A stretch of DNA of 64,000 nt. It comes from Bacillus sp. AFS037270. GTDB taxonomy: Bacteria; Bacillota; Bacilli; Bacillales_B; DSM-18226. Below are positions 63,383 to 64,000 of the stretch, piece by piece. Numbering within the stretch: the stretch's first letter is position 1; each line of letters opens with the position of its first letter. The notes below the pieces were generated by a model. That model worked only from the letters and a program-made list of their open reading frames with translations, was not told the origin of the DNA and did not search any database. A program made the position numbers and the translations under genes. The stretch covers positions 55,860-119,859 of the forward strand of contig NZ_NUNF01000020.1 in the NCBI RefSeq assembly GCF_002585305.1, written 5' to 3'.

Positions 63383-63994
63383 ATAGCAGATTTTTTTAAG
63401 GATATCGAACCATTACCTCAGGAGTTTTATGAACAGCCCACACTTGAACTTGCAAAAGCTTTACTCGGTTGTCTCCTTGTAAAAGAAACAAAGGAGGGAG
63501 TTACGGCAGGTTATATTGTAGAAACAGAGGCATACATTGGTCCAGGGGACAGGGCGGCTCATAGCTATCAAAACAGGCGTACGAAAAGAACAGAGGTTAT
63601 GTTCCATCGTTCCGGTCTTGCCTATACTTATGTAATGCATACTCACTGCCTTTTCAATGTAGTTAGCGGAGGTGAAGAAAAACCAGAAGCCGTTTTGGTC
63701 CGTGCTCTTGAACCTGCGTTCGGTATTGAGTTAATGAAAATTAGAAGAGGCATTGAAGAACTAACAAAATTAACGAACGGGCCTGGCAAACTAACAAAAT
63801 CAATGGGCATTTCAATGGAAGACTACAGCCGCGCCCTGACCTCTCTACCTTTATATATTGCCAAAGGTATCTGCCCGGAAAGCATATCAGCCGGAAAAAG
63901 GATTGGAATTAACAACTCCGGTGAAGCCCGAGACTATCTTTGGCGTTTCTGGGTTACTAATAATAAATATGTTTCAAAACAACAAAAAACCTGA
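63383..63994 (+). CDS. 3-methyladenine DNA glycosylase (AAG/MPG family), ATA start
   Basis: A base-excision repair enzyme removing alkylated purines. The reading frame gives ADFFKDIEPLPQEFYEQP, LAKALLGCLLV, GYIVETEAYIGPGDRAAHSY (catalytic Glu in VETEAY), RSGLAYTYVMHTHCLFNVV and EAVLVRALEP, then GPGKLTKSMGIS, all family landmarks. About 203 residues is the normal length. A TGA lies two codons upstream of ATA 63383, and no ATG, GTG or TTG occurs in frame before 63599. GGAG at 63370-63373 has correct spacing for ATA 63383. Starting at ATG 63599 would delete the catalytic glutamate. Either a rare ATA start is used or the start codon is mutated. Confidence 0.85.
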   Translation: MADFFKDIEPLPQEFYEQPTLELAKALLGCLLVKETKEGVTAGYIVETEAYIGPGDRAAHSYQNRRTKRTEVMFHRSGLAYTYVMHTHCLFNVVSGGEEKPEAVLVRALEPAFGIELMKIRRGIEELTKLTNGPGKLTKSMGISMEDYSRALTSLPLYIAKGICPESISAGKRIGINNSGEARDYLWRFWVTNNKYVSKQQKT

Positions 63995-64000
63995 TCCTAT

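Noticed and set aside
62932..63384. 150-codon minus-strand reading frame
   Set aside because: It is extremely rich in Phe, Tyr and Ser, has no ribosome binding site, and lies antisense to the small plus-strand gene at 63112-63330 and the start of the DNA glycosylase.

Overview
The window is AT-rich chromosomal DNA from a low-GC, endospore-former-like Gram-positive bacterium, most likely Bacillaceae (Bacillus/Neobacillus type). The evidence is strong GGAGG-type ribosome binding sites, frequent TTG and GTG starts, hairpin-plus-T-run terminators, a yjlC-ndh pair, a TPP-riboswitch tenI-thiO-thiS-thiG-thiF operon, and Bacillus-style TT(A/T)ACA Pho boxes. No rRNA operon, tRNA, CRISPR array, phage or intact insertion sequence is visible. 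Genus is inferred from gene order and style, not from a database match.

Layout. 1-4.6 kb: two aldo/keto reductases (the first cut by the window edge), a SET-type sugar-efflux MFS gene behind a tandem BglG/LicT-type antiterminator leader, and yjlC-ndh. 4.7-8.1 kb: an AraC regulator divergent from an LgoD-like zinc dehydrogenase and an ACS-family MFS permease (sugar-acid use). 8.6-12.4 kb: a FUSC-type membrane protein and an NCS1 permease. 12.7-19.9 kb: a LuxR-type regulator divergent from a Baeyer-Villiger monooxygenase/esterase pair, ndk, and an IclR regulator divergent from a frameshifted Gfo/Idh/MocA dehydrogenase. 20-31 kb: a secreted subtilisin, then a group fitting phosphate starvation: a 5'-nucleotidase, an alpha/beta hydrolase, a GT28 glycosyltransferase divergent from an MFS gene, a lone pstS, and a decayed alkaline phosphatase copy. 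Candidate Pho boxes precede the 5'-nucleotidase, pstS and the intact alkaline phosphatase at 61-62 kb.

31-43 kb, all on the minus strand: an ATP-grasp ligase, a 662-residue protein of unknown family, argC, argJ, argB and argD lie in one tight operon. They are followed by a separately promoted 608-residue paralogue of the unknown protein and a YtcJ-type amidohydrolase. Both unknown proteins keep a Cys...His...Asn constellation resembling papain/transglutaminase-fold enzymes. Linking an ATP-grasp ligase and these proteins to ornithine synthesis is the best candidate here for an undescribed pathway.

43-50 kb: a GNAT acetyltransferase, a 157-bp cloverleaf-like intergenic element, a LysR regulator, an acyl-CoA thioesterase, small membrane proteins, and a two-component system with a DUF2306 protein. 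50-56 kb: a 1474-residue secreted amylopullulanase with two LacI-type operators, divergent from its probable LacI/MalR regulator. 56-60 kb: the thiamine thiazole operon with promoter, TPP riboswitch and terminator. 60-64 kb: a lipoprotein, Pho-controlled alkaline phosphatase, an IS/MITE-like remnant, two small proteins and a 3-methyladenine DNA glycosylase that appears to start at ATA.
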